This document shows, one piece after another, positions 52,168 through 53,464 of a DNA stretch of 53,464 nucleotides. The position numbers were made by a program, and so were the translations under genes. Under the pieces are notes generated by a model. It was given only the letters and a program-made list of their open reading frames with translations, searched no databases and was not told where the DNA came from. Where the stretch lies: assembly GCF_023499215.1 (NCBI RefSeq), contig NZ_JAKHSK010000035.1, positions 1-53,464 of the forward strand, given 5' to 3'. The stretch is from Zunongwangia pacifica. GTDB taxonomy: Bacteria; Bacteroidota; Bacteroidia; Flavobacteriales; Flavobacteriaceae. The number at the start of each line of letters is the position of its first letter. Positions within the stretch are counted from its first letter, which is position 1.

Positions 52168-52196
52168 TATATTTGTGTCGTAAACGATTTAATCGA
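52168..52196 (+). promoter_or_regulatory. ohr -7 box and candidate OhrR operator
   Basis: TATATTTG at 52168-52175 fits the -7 box. Just after it TCGTAAACGA (52178-52187) and CGATTTAATCG (52185-52195) are two overlapping short palindromes, in the place expected for a repressor site blocking the start. The OhrR gene follows ohr, so it is a candidate site for that repressor. Confidence 0.5.
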
Positions 52197-52219
52197 ATAG
52201 GATTTAAAAACAATAAGTA

Positions 52220-52636
52220 ATGAAAACCTTATATCAAACAACAGTTTCGGCAACCGGAGGAAGAGACGGACACGTAAATAGTAAAGACGGACTTTTAGAT
52301 TTAGATGTTTTAGTACCTAAAGAATTAGGTGGAAAGGGCGGAGCTACCAATCCTGAGCAATTATTTGCAGCAGGTTATGCCGCTTGTTTCGATAGCGCGT
52401 TAAATTTAATAATGAGTCAAGCTAAAGTAAAACCCGAGAGCCCAAGCATTGTAAATGCAACGATAGGTATTGGCAAAAAGGATGACGGTGGCTATGGGTT
52501 AGCGGCAAAACTTTCGGTAGAAATTCCAGGAATTGAGAAGGAGAAAGCGCAGGAATTGGTAGAGCAGGCACATCAGGTTTGTCCTTATTCTAATGCGACC
52601 CGCGGAAATGTAGAAGTTGAATTAGAAGTTGTTTAA
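52220..52636 (+). CDS. ohr: organic hydroperoxide resistance protein
   Basis: Ohr is a thiol peroxidase that reduces organic and fatty-acid hydroperoxides. The 138-residue protein has the peroxidatic C56 in AACFDSALN and resolving C121 in VCPYSNATRGN, plus the N-terminal YQTTVSATGGRDG and NPEQLFAAGYA motifs. It is followed by its own terminator and then the ohrR-type regulator gene. Confidence 0.95.
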   Translation: MKTLYQTTVSATGGRDGHVNSKDGLLDLDVLVPKELGGKGGATNPEQLFAAGYAACFDSALNLIMSQAKVKPESPSIVNATIGIGKKDDGGYGLAAKLSVEIPGIEKEKAQELVEQAHQVCPYSNATRGNVEVELEVV

Positions 52637-52655
52637 AACAACTGTGAAATTGCAG

Positions 52656-52693
52656 AATTCCCTTTTTGCTTGCTGCGGAAAGGGAATTTTTTT
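52656..52693 (+). terminator. ohr terminator
   Basis: AATTCCCTTT (52656-52665) pairs with AAAGGGAATT (52679-52688), followed by a T run. The regulator gene starts about 55 bases later. Confidence 0.8.
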
Positions 52694-52745
52694 ATTACAT
52701 TCATTGCCAAAATGAAATGCCAGGGCCACGTTAAATTGCTGAAAG

Positions 52746-53186
52746 ATGAGTGAAAAATATGAAGCTTTAAAATTGGATAATCAACTTTGTTTTCCGTTGT
52801 ATACGGCTTCAAGATTGGTCATTCAGCGCTACCAACCAATGTTGAAGGATTTAGATCTTACCTATCCGCAATACTTGGTATTAATGGTACTTTGGGAAAA
52901 AGATGAGGTAAATTTGAGTGCGATTGCTGAAAAACTTCAATTACAGTCCAATACGTTAACGCCACTGCTAAAACGACTTCAACAACGTGGGTTTTTAGAT
53001 CGTCAACGTTCTGAAACCGACGAGCGAAATATTGTGATTACCTTAACCGAAAAAGGAAAAAACTTAAAAGAAAAGGCTTGTGAAATTCCGGCGTTGTTAG
53101 CAGGGCAACTTCCATTATCTAAAGAAGACGCCAATGAGTTGTACCGGTTATTGTATAAAATAATTGAAAATATGAACGAAAAATAA
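52746..53186 (+). CDS. ohrR: MarR-family regulator, OhrR type
   Basis: The 146-residue protein is a winged-helix MarR regulator. C15 in NQLCFPLYTASR is the peroxide-sensing cysteine of OhrR, and the tyrosines after it (near residues 29 and 39) complete the sensing network. The DNA-binding part is LSAIAEKLQLQSNTLTPLLKRLQQRGFLDRQRSETDERNI. Oxidation of C15 should release it from the ohr promoter. It lies just downstream of ohr. Confidence 0.92.
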   Translation: MSEKYEALKLDNQLCFPLYTASRLVIQRYQPMLKDLDLTYPQYLVLMVLWEKDEVNLSAIAEKLQLQSNTLTPLLKRLQQRGFLDRQRSETDERNIVITLTEKGKNLKEKACEIPALLAGQLPLSKEDANELYRLLYKIIENMNEK

Positions 53187-53378
53187 TTTAGTATTCCTTT
53201 ACTGAAATTATTATTTCACAGAACACTTGTACTTCTATTATCATTTTAGTGAAGCAATTGCTTTCTTAAAATAGATGTTAATCGTAATTACCATAATTAA
53301 CTAGATGCTAACAGCGTTTTTTGGCTATTGATCTTACCTTTATTAGTGAAATGATTTAAACTTTTTTTAAAAATAAAA

Positions 53379-53464
53379 AAGGGTTGCAGATATTTGTGTT
53401 GCGAAACATACAATTATCAAAACCAACCCTTTATGTACTCTGTACTTGACAAAGATACAATAGA
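53379..53464 (+). mobile_element. probable left end of an insertion sequence (cut by the window)
   Basis: Past the OhrR gene the sequence is AT-rich and gene-free. AAGGGTTG (53379-53386) and CAACCCTT (53424-53431) form an 8-bp inverted repeat. An ATG at 53433 opens a frame MYSVLDKDTI that runs off the window. The start MYSVLDKDTI reminds me of short Bacteroidota IS transposases, but ten codons are not enough to name the family. Bases 53187-53378 hold nothing else I can identify. Confidence 0.45.
53433..53464 (+). CDS. possible transposase, N-terminal fragment only
   Basis: Ten codons (MYSVLDKDTI) are visible before the window ends, two bases after the inverted repeat. The start has the form of known IS open frames in this phylum. 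No motif can be seen, so the call rests on context and memory of similar starts. Confidence 0.4.
   Translation, partial: MYSVLDKDTI

Overview
This window is a chromosomal segment of a low-GC marine-type member of Bacteroidota, most likely family Flavobacteriaceae. The grounds are the promoter style (TTTG about 19 bases before TAnnTTTG), a T9SS-type C-terminal domain, the linked DUF6452/DUF6048/rlmD block, CCC-motif and DUF2752 membrane proteins, head-GIN proteins, and a 6S-like RNA between zapA and rny. Almost everything is intact housekeeping or envelope gene content. No phage, CRISPR array or biosynthetic cluster was seen. The genus cannot be fixed from the sequence alone.

Layout. 1-190: the end of an rRNA operon (5S rRNA plus terminator). 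455-2860: a ZIP metal transporter and a DUF4268 gene diverging from an RlmL-like rRNA methyltransferase. 2861-3181: repeats. 3182-7347: rlmD with two coupled envelope genes, then rocD. 7417-11733: membrane, T9SS, Smr and thrombospondin-3-repeat proteins. 11823-17367: cysteine desulfurase, an M23 peptidase, then a coiled-coil gene, zapA, 6S RNA and rny. 17483-22512: aldo/keto reductase, xerD, two outer-membrane beta-barrel paralogues, aroQ and a Dph6-like ATP pyrophosphatase. 22543-25449: a LytS/LytTR two-component pair and a metallophosphoesterase. 25565-31847: lpdA, a four-gene operon (hydrolase, two msrB, collagen-like lipoprotein), an M48 lipoprotein and a UMF1-type transporter. 31848-32455: a gene-free region of low-complexity repeats, an imperfect palindrome and an 11-copy heptamer array. 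32456-35434: an ECF sigma operon with a putative anti-sigma protein and two secreted beta-solenoid proteins. 35649-42080: lon, cmk, an MFS transporter and rpsA. 42166-47086: a lipoprotein, a multi-PAS histidine kinase with a single-domain response regulator, and a Nudix-like regulator. 47087-47799: a long AT-rich gene-free stretch ending in an orphan terminator and a repeat. 47800-50294: eutB, eutC and a YaeR-type VOC protein, overlapping one another. 50611-53186: an MltF-like lytic transglycosylase, ohr and ohrR. The last 85 bases look like the left end of an insertion sequence cut by the window edge.

The least ordinary points are: (i) the zapA-6S RNA-rny arrangement, with helices visible by eye; (ii) a dispersed repeat of about 110 bases, always in the same orientation, with copies on both sides of the eutBC-YaeR cassette; (iii) the sigma operon ending in two repeat-built exported proteins; (iv) an orphan terminator after about 470 bases without a gene, which may end a small RNA; (v) several starts lying within a few bases of the -7 box, suggesting leaderless or nearly leaderless mRNAs. 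I did not find a multi-gene system that I could defend as wholly new.
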